DNA of 64,000 bases from Blastococcus aggregatus (GCF_900221005.1 NZ_OBQI01000001.1:62001-126000), one strand, 5' to 3'. Shown: positions 36,938 to 46,036, counted from the first letter of the stretch. Notes: generated by a model not told the origin, from the letters alone. Program-made: numbers and translations.

Positions 36938-36965
36938 CCCGGACTTTCGGTGCAGAAAGTCCGGG
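36938..36965. repeat. REP-like palindromic unit, locus 2, likely terminator
   Basis: CCCGGACTTTC and GAAAGTCCGGG form a perfect 11-bp stem around GGTGCA. It lies between convergent nadC and the luciferase-like gene and probably works as a bidirectional terminator. The same unit occurs at 11418-11454 and 58825-58884. Confidence 0.85.
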
Positions 36966-36977
36966 TCGGGGTGGGCG

Positions 36978-38015
36978 TCAGGCGGTGCGACGGTCGGGGT
37001 GCACCCAGCCGATGGCCGGGGCCACGTGCTCGACGATGTTCTGCAGCAGCCGGGCGTTGAACTCGACGCCCAGCATGTTGGGCACGGTGATCAGCAGGCT
37101 GTCGGCCTCGCGGACGGCGGCGTCCTTGGCGAGGGCCTCGGCGAGCTGGTCGGGCTCGCCGACGTAGCTCTTGCCGAACCGCGCGCGGACCCCCTCGAGG
37201 ATGCCGACCTGGTCCTCCCCGCTGTCGCCGCCGAAGTACTGCCGGTCCAGGTCGCTGACGATCGGCAGCACGCTGCGGCTCACCGAGACCCGCGGCTCGC
37301 GCTCCCAGCCGGCGTCGGCCCAGGCGGCGCGGAACCGGGCGATCTGCTCGGCCTGCAGCTCGTCGAAGGGGACGCCGGTGTCCTCGACCAGCAGCGTGGA
37401 GCTCATCAGGTTCATCCCCTGCTGCGCGGTCCACTCGGCGGTCGCGCGGGTGCCCGACCCCCACCAGATGCGGTCGGCGAGACCCGGCGACTGCGGCAGG
37501 ATCGGCAGCTTCCCGGGGCGACCGCCGGTCATCTTCGGGTCGGCGTCCACCATCGGCTGCCCGGAGACCGCGGCCAGGAAGAGCGCGGTCTTCTGGCGGG
37601 CGAGGTCGGCGTCGCTGCCGTCGGGGCCGGGCACGTAGCCGAAGGCCTCCGAGCCGCGCAGCGCCGTCTCCGGTGATCCCCGGCTCACACCGAGCTGCAG
37701 CCGGCCGTCGCTGAGCAGGTCGGCCGCGGCGGCCTCCTCGGCCATGTACAGCGGGTTCTCGTACCGCATGTCGATGACGCCGGTGCCCAGCTCGATCCGC
37801 GAGGTGCGGGCAGCCATGGCCGCCAGCAGCGGGAACGGGGACGCCAGCTGGCGGGCGAAGTGGTGCACCCGCACGTAGGCGCCGTCCAGGCCGATCTCCT
37901 CGGCGGCCTCGGCCAGCTCGACGGTCTGCACGAGCGCATCCCTGCCGGTGCGCACCTGCGAGCCCGGGATGGGCTGCCAGTGCCCGAAGTTCAGGAAGCC
38001 GATCTTCTTGTCCAC
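36978..38015 (-). CDS. Luciferase-like (LLM class) flavin-dependent oxidoreductase
   Basis: A 345-residue TIM-barrel protein of the bacterial luciferase-like monooxygenase superfamily. IGFLNFGHWQP begins strand 1; DGAYVRVHHFARQLASPFPL, RIELGTGVIDMRYENPLYMA and LQLGVSRGSPE are typical blocks. It could use FMN or F420; the window's fbiC shows that F420 is made. Substrate unknown. GTG 38015 has GGGAGG four bases upstream. It is divergent from the DUF427 gene. Confidence 0.85.
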   Translation of the reverse strand: MDKKIGFLNFGHWQPIPGSQVRTGRDALVQTVELAEAAEEIGLDGAYVRVHHFARQLASPFPLLAAMAARTSRIELGTGVIDMRYENPLYMAEEAAAADLLSDGRLQLGVSRGSPETALRGSEAFGYVPGPDGSDADLARQKTALFLAAVSGQPMVDADPKMTGGRPGKLPILPQSPGLADRIWWGSGTRATAEWTAQQGMNLMSSTLLVEDTGVPFDELQAEQIARFRAAWADAGWEREPRVSVSRSVLPIVSDLDRQYFGGDSGEDQVGILEGVRARFGKSYVGEPDQLAEALAKDAAVREADSLLITVPNMLGVEFNARLLQNIVEHVAPAIGWVHPDRRTA

Positions 38016-38126
38016 ACCGCCTCCCAGCGTCGCCGCGACGCACCGTGTTCCCGGGATGGACCGGGACGACGGCGGCGTTCCCCCGACGAGCGACCGCACC
38101 GGGCGGTCCAGCAGGAGGAGATCCCG

Positions 38127-38429
38127 ATGCGCGCCACCGTGAACGGCACCGTCGTCGCCGAGGCCCCCGAGTCCGACCTGGTCCGGATCGAGGGCAACTG
38201 GTACTTCCCGCCGTCCGCGGTGGTCCCGGGAACGCTCACGGAGAGCCCGACCGCCTACACCTGCCCGTGGAAGGGCGCGGCCCAGTACTGGGACGTCGTC
38301 ACCCCGTCCGGGACGACGTCGGACGGCGCCTGGAGCTACCCCGACCTCAAGCCGTCGGCCGTGGAGCGCGTGGGCACCGACTTCGCCGGCTACGTCGCCT
38401 TCTCCCCCGGGGTCACCGTCGGCGACTGA
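38127..38429 (+). CDS. DUF427 domain protein
   Basis: A 100-residue protein matching DUF427: RATVNGTVVAEAPESDLVRI, EGNWYFPPSAVV, CPWKGAAQYWDVVTPSG and AWSYPDLKPSA with the end YVAFSPGVTV. The CPWKG motif and the small beta fold are typical; no activity is established. ATG 38127 follows AGGAGGAG closely. Followed by a terminator hairpin, so likely monocistronic. Confidence 0.9.
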   Translation: MRATVNGTVVAEAPESDLVRIEGNWYFPPSAVVPGTLTESPTAYTCPWKGAAQYWDVVTPSGTTSDGAWSYPDLKPSAVERVGTDFAGYVAFSPGVTVGD

Positions 38430-38452
38430 CCCGATCAGCCACACCTGACGGA

Positions 38453-38489
38453 CGGGGCGGGCAGCCCTCGGCAGATAGTGCCCGCCCCG
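38453..38489 (+). terminator. Hairpin terminator after the DUF427 gene
   Basis: CGGGGCGGGCA at 38453-38463 pairs perfectly with TGCCCGCCCCG at 38479-38489, with a 15-nt loop. It sits 24 bases past the stop and just before the GGDEF-EAL gene. Confidence 0.8.
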
Positions 38490-38508
38490 CCCATAGTTCT
38501 CACCCACT

Positions 38509-40521
38509 GTGACGGCACGATCACGACTCTCCGTGAACGAGTTCCGTCACTTCACGCCTCCGATGCGTGACTCTCAACGGGTGAGCCTCCCCGCCAACGA
38601 GACGCCGCGGCAGCCCGCCGGCACTCCCGACGCGGCGGCCCGGCAGCGCATGCGTGCCATCGACACGCTCCTCGCCGACCGCGGCCAGCTGTTCCAGGCC
38701 CTCTTCCTGTCCGCGCCGATCGCCAAGGCGCTGGTCGACCTCGACGGTCACGTGCTCGTCGCCAACCCGGTGATGTGCGCGCTCACCGGCCGCAGCGCCG
38801 ACGAGCTCGCCGGCCGGCACATCGACCTGCTGGCCCACCCCGACGACCCGCCGGTCGGTGACCTCGGCCTGCTCCCGCCCCCCGGTGAGCCCGACCTCGA
38901 CCCCAACCTGCTCCTCGACGGCGAGCGCCGCTTGCGCCGCTCCGACGGCACGGAGCTGTGGGTCGTGCAGACGCACGAGATCGTCCGGCGCAACAACGGC
39001 GAGCCGCAGTTCGTCGTCCTCTCGCTGGTCGACGTGACCGACCGCCGCCGGGCCGAGGACGACCTCGTCCGCCGGGCTTTCACCGACCCGCTGACCGGGC
39101 TGCCCAACCGCCGCGCGCTCGCCGACCGGCTGCGGCACGCCGTCGCGCTCTCGCGCCGCCGGGGCCTGCAGGTCGGCCTGGTGCACCTCAACATCGACCG
39201 GTTCCGCGCCGTCAACGACACCCTCGGCCACGAGGCCGGCGACATGCTGCTCAGCCAGGTCGCCGACCGGCTGCGCTGGAGCACCCGCGTCGAGGACACC
39301 GCCGTGCGCCTGGGGGCCGACGAGTTCCTCGTCGTCGCCGAGGACGTCGAGGACCTCGACGGCCTGCGCGGCATGGCCGAGCGACTGCTCAGCGTGCTCG
39401 ACGAGCCCTTCGTCGTCCTCGACCGCGAGATCACCCTCTCGGCCAGCGTCGGCCTGACCCTCGGCTCCGACCTGACCCCCGACGACCTGCTCCGGCAGGC
39501 GCAGAGCGCGCTGAACCGGGCCAAGGCCGACGGCAGCCGCGCGCGCGTCGAGGTGCACGAGGGCGCGCTCAGCGACGACGACGTCGACGCCCTGCAGCTC
39601 GAGGTCGACCTGCGGCACGCCCTCGACAACGACGAGCTGCGGCTGTTCTACCAGCCGATCGTGCACCTGGCCGACGAGTCGCTGCTCGGCTACGAGGCGC
39701 TCATCCGCTGGCAGCACCCGACCCGCGGCCTGCTCCCTCCCGGCGCCTTCCTCGACGCCGCCGAGAACAACCGGCTCACCTCCAAGCTCGGCGCCTGGGT
39801 GCTCCACCGCGCCTGCAACGACGCGGTGACCTGGCCCGAGGACCTCCGCGTCCACGTCAACGTCTCGGCGCGGCACCTGGCCGAGGAGGGGTTCAGCGAG
39901 CTGGTCGCCGCCGCGCTCGAGGAGTCCGGTCTGGAGCCCTCCCGGCTCGAGCTGGAGATCACCGAGTCGACGGCGCTGTTCGCCGCAGAGGCCACGCTGC
40001 ACTCGGTCGCCGTCGTCACCGATCAGGGCGTGACCCTCGCGCTGGACGACTTCGGCACCGGCTACTCGGCGATCACCGCGCTGCACCGGCTGCCCATCCA
40101 CACGCTCAAGATCGACCGCTCGTTCGTCGCCGACGTCGTCGCCGAGCCCGCGACCGCCGCGCTCGTGCAGGGCCTGCTGCAGCTCGGCCGCGGCATGGGC
40201 CTGCAGGTCATCGCCGAGGGCATCGAGGACCTGGACCAGGCCGCCTGGCTGCTCGACCACGGGTGCGCCATGGCCCAGGGCTACGCCTTCGGCCGCCCCG
40301 CCCCCCTGCCCGGCCCGGCGGCCGTGCTGATCGGCGAGGTCACCCAGGAGCCGGCCGAGGACGTCGCCGGCGCACTGCTCCCCGACGCGCTGGAGACCCC
40401 GATCGTGCCTCCGCAGCGCACCGCGGAACTCGAGCCCCCGCGCCGGGTCGTGCTGGCCACCGACGACACCGGGAAGTTCGGGCTGTTCGACCAGTTCGCC
40501 GACGAGCCCGACGAGTACTAG
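38509..40521 (+). CDS. PAS-GGDEF-EAL cyclic-di-GMP protein
   Basis: Up to 670 residues: a PAS-like sensor (about 60-175), a GGDEF domain (about 185-350) and an EAL domain (about 365-615). The GGDEF signature reads RLGADEF, with Ala for the second Gly, so cyclase activity is uncertain. The EAL domain looks intact: GYEALIRW, LALDDFGTGYS, LKIDRSFV and VIAEGIE, so c-di-GMP hydrolysis is likely. A C-terminal tail of about 55 residues has no known domain. No membrane segment is seen. The start is uncertain: GTG 38509, ATG 38563 and GTG 38581 are all possible and none has a clear ribosome binding site. Confidence 0.9.
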   Translation: MTARSRLSVNEFRHFTPPMRDSQRVSLPANETPRQPAGTPDAAARQRMRAIDTLLADRGQLFQALFLSAPIAKALVDLDGHVLVANPVMCALTGRSADELAGRHIDLLAHPDDPPVGDLGLLPPPGEPDLDPNLLLDGERRLRRSDGTELWVVQTHEIVRRNNGEPQFVVLSLVDVTDRRRAEDDLVRRAFTDPLTGLPNRRALADRLRHAVALSRRRGLQVGLVHLNIDRFRAVNDTLGHEAGDMLLSQVADRLRWSTRVEDTAVRLGADEFLVVAEDVEDLDGLRGMAERLLSVLDEPFVVLDREITLSASVGLTLGSDLTPDDLLRQAQSALNRAKADGSRARVEVHEGALSDDDVDALQLEVDLRHALDNDELRLFYQPIVHLADESLLGYEALIRWQHPTRGLLPPGAFLDAAENNRLTSKLGAWVLHRACNDAVTWPEDLRVHVNVSARHLAEEGFSELVAAALEESGLEPSRLELEITESTALFAAEATLHSVAVVTDQGVTLALDDFGTGYSAITALHRLPIHTLKIDRSFVADVVAEPATAALVQGLLQLGRGMGLQVIAEGIEDLDQAAWLLDHGCAMAQGYAFGRPAPLPGPAAVLIGEVTQEPAEDVAGALLPDALETPIVPPQRTAELEPPRRVVLATDDTGKFGLFDQFADEPDEY

Positions 40522-41324
40522 GGGCGCGGGAGGGCGAGCGGCACCGGGCGCTTCGGCGCCCGCCCGTCGCCGGAGGAGGTGCCGCGCAGCCGCCGGCCGA
40601 TCCACGGTCCGACGTAGCCGCGCACCCACGCGGCCTCCTCGGCGACCGCCGCCCGGAGCGCCCGCCGCGGCGCCGGAGGCAGCGGCGTCCGCCAGTCGTC
40701 GTCGCCGGTCGGCACCCCGAGCGTGGTGGCCGCGGCCAGGGCCATGCGGCGGTGGCCCTCGGCGGTGAGGTGGATGCGGTCGGCGTCCCAGAGACGCGCG
40801 TCCTGGATCCAGCCCGCGCCCCACTGGTCGAGGACGGCGGCGCCGGTGCGCGCGGCGGCCGACCAGATCGCGGCGGTGAAGACGGCGGTCTTCGGGCGCG
40901 CCCGGCGCAGGATCGGGGTGGTGCGGGTGTCGACGCCGGTGGACAGCAGCACGTCGGCCCCGGCCTCGCGGAACCGGACGACGACGGCCTCGAGGGTGGC
41001 GGCGAGCTCGTCGGGATCGGCGCCGGGGCGCATCAGGTCGTTGCCGCCGGCGACGATGCTGACCAGGTCCGGGGCGGCCGCCAGCGCGACGGGCACCTGC
41101 TCGGCGACCACCTGGCGCAGCAGCCGGCCGCGGATCGCCAGGTTGGCGTACTCGACGTCGCCCTCGGTGGCGGCGGCCAGGTGCCCGGCGAGCCGGTCGG
41201 CCCAGCCGCGGAACTCCCCGGGGCGGGACGGGTCGGCGTCGTTCAGTCCCTCGGTGAACGAGTCGCCGAGCGCGATGTAGCGCTGCCAGGGAGCGGAGGA
41301 GGGCGTGAACTGCACGCCCCCCAC
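40518..41324 (-). CDS. SGNH/GDSL hydrolase
   Basis: A 268-residue esterase-like protein. YIALGDSFTEGL is block I with the Ser nucleophile, LAIRGRLLRQ block II with Gly, IVAGGNDLM block III with Asn, and DADRIHLTAEGH block V with the Asp-His pair. It should hydrolyse ester bonds of lipids, sugars or other small molecules. No signal peptide, so cytosolic. Start GTG 41324, with GTG 41315 as an alternative. Its stop overlaps the stop of the convergent GGDEF-EAL gene. Confidence 0.9.
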   Translation of the reverse strand: MGGVQFTPSSAPWQRYIALGDSFTEGLNDADPSRPGEFRGWADRLAGHLAAATEGDVEYANLAIRGRLLRQVVAEQVPVALAAAPDLVSIVAGGNDLMRPGADPDELAATLEAVVVRFREAGADVLLSTGVDTRTTPILRRARPKTAVFTAAIWSAAARTGAAVLDQWGAGWIQDARLWDADRIHLTAEGHRRMALAAATTLGVPTGDDDWRTPLPPAPRRALRAAVAEEAAWVRGYVGPWIGRRLRGTSSGDGRAPKRPVPLALPRP

Positions 41325-41461
41325 TCCATCACGGCCGACCGGATGGTTGTCCGGTGAAACCACGTGCCGTGGACCACAGCTGCGGTGAACGGCGGGTAAG
41401 AACCCCGCGTCGGTCGCGTTGCTGGTCAGCGACGCGGCCGAACGCCGGTCACGATGCCCGC

Positions 41462-42247
41462 ATGCGCATCGACGTCGCCGCCTCGCTCTCGCTCTCCTCC
41501 CCCGCCCCGGCGCCCGCGTTGCTGCAGGTCGCCGTGGCCGCGCCGCGGACCGAGCAGCTGACCGTGATCTCGGGCGGGATCGCACTGGAGCCCGAGGAGC
41601 TCGAGGTCGACGGCGCCCGCGTGCACCGCCTCGACCTCCGGGAGGGCGCGACGACGATCACCTACTCCGCGTCGGTCGAGGACGGCGGCACGCCCCGTCG
41701 GGTCACCCCCGCGGAGAGGGCGATCGCGCTGCGGCCGAGCCGGTACTGCCCCTCGGACCAGCTGGAGGGGTTCGCGCACTCGGAGTTCGACGCGACGATG
41801 CCGCGCACGGAGCTGGTGTCGGCCGTGGCGGCCTGGGTGCACCGGCGGCTGGTCTACACGTCGGGCTCCAGCCGGCCGGTGGACACCGCCGTCGACACCC
41901 TGCTGACCGGCCAGGGCGTGTGCCGCGACTACGCGCACCTGACCATCACGCTGCTGCGGGCGCTGGAGATCCCGGCCCGGCTGGTCGCCGTCTACGCGCC
42001 CGGGCTGGACCCGATGGACTTCCACGCCGTCGTCGAGGCCGACGTCGACGGCACCTGGTGCGTGGTCGACGCCACCCGGCTGGCCCCGACCCGCTCGCTG
42101 GTGCGCATCTGCGCCGGCCGGGACGCCGCCGACACCGCCTTCCTCACCACCCTCGGCCGGGTCGCGCGCTTCGACGGCATGACCGTCACCGCGACCACCG
42201 CCGGCGACCTGCCTGCTCCCGACGACGCCCCGTTCCCCCTGCCCTGA
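41462..42247 (+). CDS. Transglutaminase-like protein
   Basis: A 261-residue protein with a beta-sandwich N-terminal part and a transglutaminase/cysteine-protease core: Cys in GQGVCRDYAHLTI, His in MDFHAVVEADV and Asp in CVVDATRLAP form the triad. The family hydrolyses or transfers amide bonds, and such proteins often sit with ATP-grasp and alpha-E genes, which are absent here. Substrate unknown. ATG 41462. Confidence 0.88.
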   Translation: MRIDVAASLSLSSPAPAPALLQVAVAAPRTEQLTVISGGIALEPEELEVDGARVHRLDLREGATTITYSASVEDGGTPRRVTPAERAIALRPSRYCPSDQLEGFAHSEFDATMPRTELVSAVAAWVHRRLVYTSGSSRPVDTAVDTLLTGQGVCRDYAHLTITLLRALEIPARLVAVYAPGLDPMDFHAVVEADVDGTWCVVDATRLAPTRSLVRICAGRDAADTAFLTTLGRVARFDGMTVTATTAGDLPAPDDAPFPLP

Positions 42248-42272
42248 CGGGCAGGTATTGCCATCTCGACCT

Positions 42273-42310
42273 GTCGACCTGTCGACGTGTCGCCGAGTCG
42301 GGAGGTCGAC
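42273..42310. repeat. GTCGAC-rich short repeats with inverted arms
   Basis: The 70-bp spacer between convergent genes holds repeated TCGACCTG/GTCGAC units; GTCGACCT (42273-42280) and AGGTCGAC (42303-42310) can pair. It may act as a terminator. Confidence 0.5.
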
Positions 42311-42317
42311 GGGTCGA

Positions 42318-43748
42318 TCAGTCGCCGTCGCGCCAGGTCTCCAGCAGCCGCAGCCAGATCTCGCTGATCGTGGGATAGGACGGGACGGCGTGCCACAGCC
42401 GGGCGATCGGCACCTCGCCGACGACGGCGATCGTGGCCGCGTGCAGCAGCTCGGCGACGCCGGAGCCGACGAACGTGACGCCCAGCAGCACCTCCCGCTC
42501 GGTGTCGACGACGGCGATCGCGGTGCCGGTGTAGCCGTCGGCGAACAGCGAGGCCCCGGCGATGCTGCCGATCGGGTACTCGACCACCCGGTGCGGCAGC
42601 CCGTCGGCCTCCGCCTGCGCCGCGGTGCGCCCCACGCTGGCGACCTGCGGGGAGGTGAAGACCACCGACGGGGTGGCGGCGTGATCGGCGGTGGCGGCGG
42701 TGGCCGACCACGGGGCGCCGTCCACCTGCTCGCCGCGGGCCCGCGCGACGATCGCCGCCGCGGCCTGGCGGGCCTGGTACTTGCCCATGTGGGTCAGCAG
42801 CTTCCGGCCGTTGACGTCCCCGACCCCGTAGAGCCAGGGCTTCCCCTCGACCTGCAGGGTGTCGTCGACGGGCAGGTACTCCCCCGGCTCCAGGCCGACG
42901 GTGGTCAGGCCGAGGTCGGCGGTGCGGGCGGCGCGGCCGACGGCGACCAGCACCTCGTCGCCGCGGAACTCGTCGTCCCCCGCCGTCAGCACCACCTCGT
43001 CGCCCTCGCGCCGGGCGGCGGTGACGTCCACCCCGAACCGCACGTCCACACCGAGGTGGCCCAGAGCGGCGGCGACCGCCTCACCGGCCTGCGGCTCGGC
43101 CGCGGGCAGCAACCGCGGCCCGCGCTGGAGCAGCGTCACCTGCGCGCCGAGCGCCTGCCAGGCGGTGGCCATCTCGCAGCCGACGTAGCCGCCACCGAGG
43201 ACCAGCAGCCGGCGCGGCGCCGCCTTCGCGCTGGTGGACTCGCGCGGCCCCCAGGGTCGGACGTCGGCCAGGCCCTCCACCGGCGGCAGCTTCCCCACCG
43301 ACCCGGTGCACACCACGACGGCGGAGCGGGCGGTCAGCCGCACCTCGTTCCCCTCGGCGTCGGTGACGACGACGGTGCGCTCGCCGGCGAGCCGCCCGGT
43401 GCCGCGGACCAGGTCGATGCCGGCGCCCTTCACCCAGCCGACCTGGCTCGAGTCGTCCCAGTGGTGGGTGAAGGAGTCCCGACGGGCCAGGGTGGCCGCG
43501 ACGTCCTGCTCGCCGGTCACCGCCTGCGCCGCGCCGTCGACCGCCCGGGCCTCGGCCAGCGCCTCGGTCCCGCGCAGCAGCGCCTTGCTGGGCATGCACG
43601 CCCAGTACGAGCACTCGCCGCCGACCAGCTCGCTCTCGACCAGGACGGCGGACAGCCCGCCCTTGACGACGACGTCGGCGACGTTCTCGCCGGTCGACCC
43701 GGCTCCGAGGACGACGACGTCGTAGGTGCGCTCTTCCGGTGCGGTCAC
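42318..43748 (-). CDS. Flavin-dependent disulfide oxidoreductase (lipoamide dehydrogenase-like)
   Basis: A 476-residue class-I pyridine nucleotide-disulfide oxidoreductase. YDVVVLGAGSTGENVA binds FAD; GGECSYWACMPSKALL has the redox Cys pair (Cx4C); LLVLGGGYVGCEMATAW binds NAD(P)H. At the C-terminal interface HAVPSYPTISEIW has Tyr where lipoamide dehydrogenase has its catalytic His (HPTxSE), so the true substrate is probably not dihydrolipoamide; quinone or mycothione-type reduction is possible. It is divergent from the flavin reductase gene. Confidence 0.88.
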   Translation of the reverse strand: MTAPEERTYDVVVLGAGSTGENVADVVVKGGLSAVLVESELVGGECSYWACMPSKALLRGTEALAEARAVDGAAQAVTGEQDVAATLARRDSFTHHWDDSSQVGWVKGAGIDLVRGTGRLAGERTVVVTDAEGNEVRLTARSAVVVCTGSVGKLPPVEGLADVRPWGPRESTSAKAAPRRLLVLGGGYVGCEMATAWQALGAQVTLLQRGPRLLPAAEPQAGEAVAAALGHLGVDVRFGVDVTAARREGDEVVLTAGDDEFRGDEVLVAVGRAARTADLGLTTVGLEPGEYLPVDDTLQVEGKPWLYGVGDVNGRKLLTHMGKYQARQAAAAIVARARGEQVDGAPWSATAATADHAATPSVVFTSPQVASVGRTAAQAEADGLPHRVVEYPIGSIAGASLFADGYTGTAIAVVDTEREVLLGVTFVGSGVAELLHAATIAVVGEVPIARLWHAVPSYPTISEIWLRLLETWRDGD

Positions 43749-43783
43749 GGGGTCGATCGTCGTCGTGTGATCGACTTGTCGCC

Positions 43784-44296
43784 ATGCCGGTCGATGCCGC
43801 AGGGTTCGCCGCCGCGCTGGGCTCGTACGCCGCGGGGGTGTGCCTGCTGACCGTGCGCGACGGCATCGACGACGTCGGGACGACGGTCAGCTCGGTGATG
43901 AGCGTGTCGGCCCGCCCGCCGCTGGTCGGCGTGGCCCTGACCTCGGCGGGCTACCCCGCCGAGGTGCTCGAGGAGGTCGGCAGCTGCGCGCTCACCGTGC
44001 TCGCGGCGCCGCACGCCATCGTCGCCTCCCGGTTCTCCTCGGCCGGGCGGCCCAGCGCCCGGCACCTGCTGGAGACGGTTCCGTGGAACCGCGCGCCGGC
44101 GAGCGGGGCGATCGTCCTGGCCGGCGGGCTGACCGCGCTGGACTGCCGGCTGGAGCGGCTGGTCGAGGCCGGCGACCACGTGCTCGCGCTGCTCGAGGTC
44201 GTCGACGTGCTGCCCGGCGACCCCGCGGCCGTGCCGCTGCTGCGGCACCGCGGCCGCTACGTCGATCCGTCGGGCTCGGCTGCCGGCAGGGGCTGA
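43784..44296 (+). CDS. Flavin reductase-family protein
   Basis: A 170-residue split-barrel FMN-binding protein: FAAALGSYAAGVCLLTVRDG, TTVSSVMSVSARPPLVGVAL and RFSSAGRPSARHLLET match the flavin reductase/DIM6-NTAB family, which uses NAD(P)H to supply reduced flavin to monooxygenases. The final strand LRHRGRYVDP is typical. ATG 43784. The start codons of this gene and the divergent disulfide oxidoreductase are 35 bp apart, so their promoters overlap. Confidence 0.85.
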   Translation: MPVDAAGFAAALGSYAAGVCLLTVRDGIDDVGTTVSSVMSVSARPPLVGVALTSAGYPAEVLEEVGSCALTVLAAPHAIVASRFSSAGRPSARHLLETVPWNRAPASGAIVLAGGLTALDCRLERLVEAGDHVLALLEVVDVLPGDPAAVPLLRHRGRYVDPSGSAAGRG

Positions 44297-44448
44297 CCGG
44301 GCGCGGCAGACTGCCGATGTCACATCCCGGGCCCGGGCGGTGCTTCCTGGGCATGGACCTCGTGCGGCACCTCCCACCCGGAGCGGCGGTACCGGCGTTC
44401 GCCGTGGCACTGCCCGCCGGTGTGGTTCCGCGGATCGGAGGGCAGCGC

Positions 44449-44970
44449 GTGCCGGCTACCGGAACCCCCGGCGGGCTCCGCCCGGACCTCGACGGCGTCT
44501 TCCGCCGCGAGTACCCGCGCGTCGTCGCCGTGGCCGCCCGCGTGCTGGGTTCCCGCGACTCGGCCGAGGACGTCGCCCAGGAGGTGTTCCTCGCCTTCAA
44601 CCGCTCGGCGGTGCCGGCCGGCGAGGCGGCCGGCTGGCTGTCGGTCGCCGCGGCCCACACCGCGCTGAACCTGATCCGCTCGGGCCGCCGCCGGGCCGCC
44701 CACGAGAGGACAGCCGCCGCACGCGGCCTCCCGGTCGTCCCCGACGTCGCCGACGACGTCGTGACGCTGGAGGAGCGCGGCCGCGTGCGCGCCGCGCTCG
44801 GCCGGCTGCCCCGCAAGCAGGCCGTCGCCCTGGTGCTCCGGCACAGCGGGCTGAGCTACGCCGAGGTCGCGGCGGCCCTGGACCTGTCCCCCGGCAGCGT
44901 CGGCACCACCGTGCGACGCGCCGAATCCGCCCTGCGCGAGGAGTTGACCCGTCATGCGTCATCCCACTGA
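44449..44970 (+). CDS. ECF-type RNA polymerase sigma factor
   Basis: A 173-residue sigma factor with region 2 (LDGVFRREYPRVVAVAARVL, DSAEDVAQEVFLAF) and region 4 (LPRKQAVALVLRHSGLSYAE with VAAALDLSPGSVGTTVRRAE as helix-turn-helix). The GTG at 44449 is preceded by GGAGGG six bases upstream and yields the usual ECF length; the frame extends to ATG 44317 and 44353, but that part looks unlike a sigma N-terminus. The next gene overlaps by 17 bases and encodes a zinc-finger membrane protein, its likely anti-sigma factor. Confidence 0.85.
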   Translation: MPATGTPGGLRPDLDGVFRREYPRVVAVAARVLGSRDSAEDVAQEVFLAFNRSAVPAGEAAGWLSVAAAHTALNLIRSGRRRAAHERTAAARGLPVVPDVADDVVTLEERGRVRAALGRLPRKQAVALVLRHSGLSYAEVAAALDLSPGSVGTTVRRAESALREELTRHASSH

Positions 44971-46036
44971 CGGCGTGCTGCGCCGGCTGATCGACGAGCC
45001 GGCCGGTGTCGCCGAGACCGACCGCCGGCACGTCGCCGGCTGCCCGCAGTGCCTGGCCGCCCTGGCCGCCACCCGGGAGGACGCGGCGCTGGTCGGCGCC
45101 GCGCTGTCCGCCGACGCCGAGGTGGACGTGCCCGCCGCCTGGACGCGGCTCTCCACCGCAGCGGCCGGCTCCACCTCCCCGGCGCGGGACCGGATCCCGG
45201 CGCGCCGGGGCAGGCTCGGCGACCTCGTCCGCCGTCCGGCCGCGGCCGCCCTCGCCGTCGGCGTCGTCCTCGCCGGGGCCGGCACCGCGGCCGCGAACGA
45301 CTGGCTGCCGATCTTCCGGACCGAGGAGGTCGCGGCCGTGGGCCTGCGCAGCGCCGATCTGCTGGCGCTGCCGGACCTGGCGGCCTACGGCGACGTGGAG
45401 CTCACCGGCGACGGCGACCTGCGCTCGGTGCCCGACGCCGAGACCGCCGCGACGGAGAGCGGACTGGACGTGCCGGAGGTGGACGCGCTGCCGGCCGGGG
45501 TCACCGGGGGGCCCGTCTACCAGGTGGGCGGCCAGGTGACGGCGACCTTCACCTTCTCCGCCGAGCGGGCCGCCCGGGCCGCCGCGGAGGCCGGCGAGGC
45601 GCTGCCGACTCCGCCGCCGGGCCTGGACGGCAGCTCGGTGCGGCTGGTGGCGGGGCCCGGCGTGGCCCAGGTGTGGACCACCACGACCGGTGCGCCGGGG
45701 CTGATCGTGGGCCGCGCCGTCGCGCCGACCGCCTTCTCGTCGGGCATCCCGTTCGAGACGGTCCGCGACTACCTGCTCTCCCTCCCCGGCCTGCCCGACG
45801 ACGTCGCGGCCCAGCTCCGCGCGTTCACCGCGGACGGGAGCACGCTGCCGCTGCCGGTGCCCTCGGACTACGTCACCACCTCGACCGAGGACGTCGACGG
45901 CGAGCGGGCCACGGTGCTGGCGACCCGCGACCGCATGCTGGCCGCCGTCGTCTGGGTCGCCGACGGCGAGCTGACCGTCGTCGCCGGGCCGCTGGACACC
46001 GACGAGGTGCTCACCGTGGCCCGGGGGCTCCGCTGA
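44954..46036 (+). CDS. Zinc-finger anti-sigma factor-like membrane protein
   Basis: A 360-residue protein. Residues 22-33 carry the ZAS motif H26-x3-C30-x2-C33 (RRHVAGCPQC) found in anti-sigma factors. One transmembrane helix lies at about 95-114 (PAAAALAVGVVLAGAGTAAA), and a 245-residue extracytoplasmic domain follows, with no recognised family. This is the layout of a membrane-bound anti-sigma factor that senses an envelope signal and holds the preceding sigma factor. The ORF overlaps the sigma gene by 17 bases. Confidence 0.8.
   Translation: MRHPTDGVLRRLIDEPAGVAETDRRHVAGCPQCLAALAATREDAALVGAALSADAEVDVPAAWTRLSTAAAGSTSPARDRIPARRGRLGDLVRRPAAAALAVGVVLAGAGTAAANDWLPIFRTEEVAAVGLRSADLLALPDLAAYGDVELTGDGDLRSVPDAETAATESGLDVPEVDALPAGVTGGPVYQVGGQVTATFTFSAERAARAAAEAGEALPTPPPGLDGSSVRLVAGPGVAQVWTTTTGAPGLIVGRAVAPTAFSSGIPFETVRDYLLSLPGLPDDVAAQLRAFTADGSTLPLPVPSDYVTTSTEDVDGERATVLATRDRMLAAVVWVADGELTVVAGPLDTDEVLTVARGLR

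Noticed and set aside
42241-42320. CRISPR-like tandem repeats
   Set aside because: The GTCGAC-type units are only 8-9 bp with almost no spacers; more likely a terminator or simple repeat.
44317-44448. N-terminal extension of the ECF sigma factor
   Set aside because: GTG 44449 has a strong ribosome binding site and gives the normal ECF length; the extension has no sigma features.
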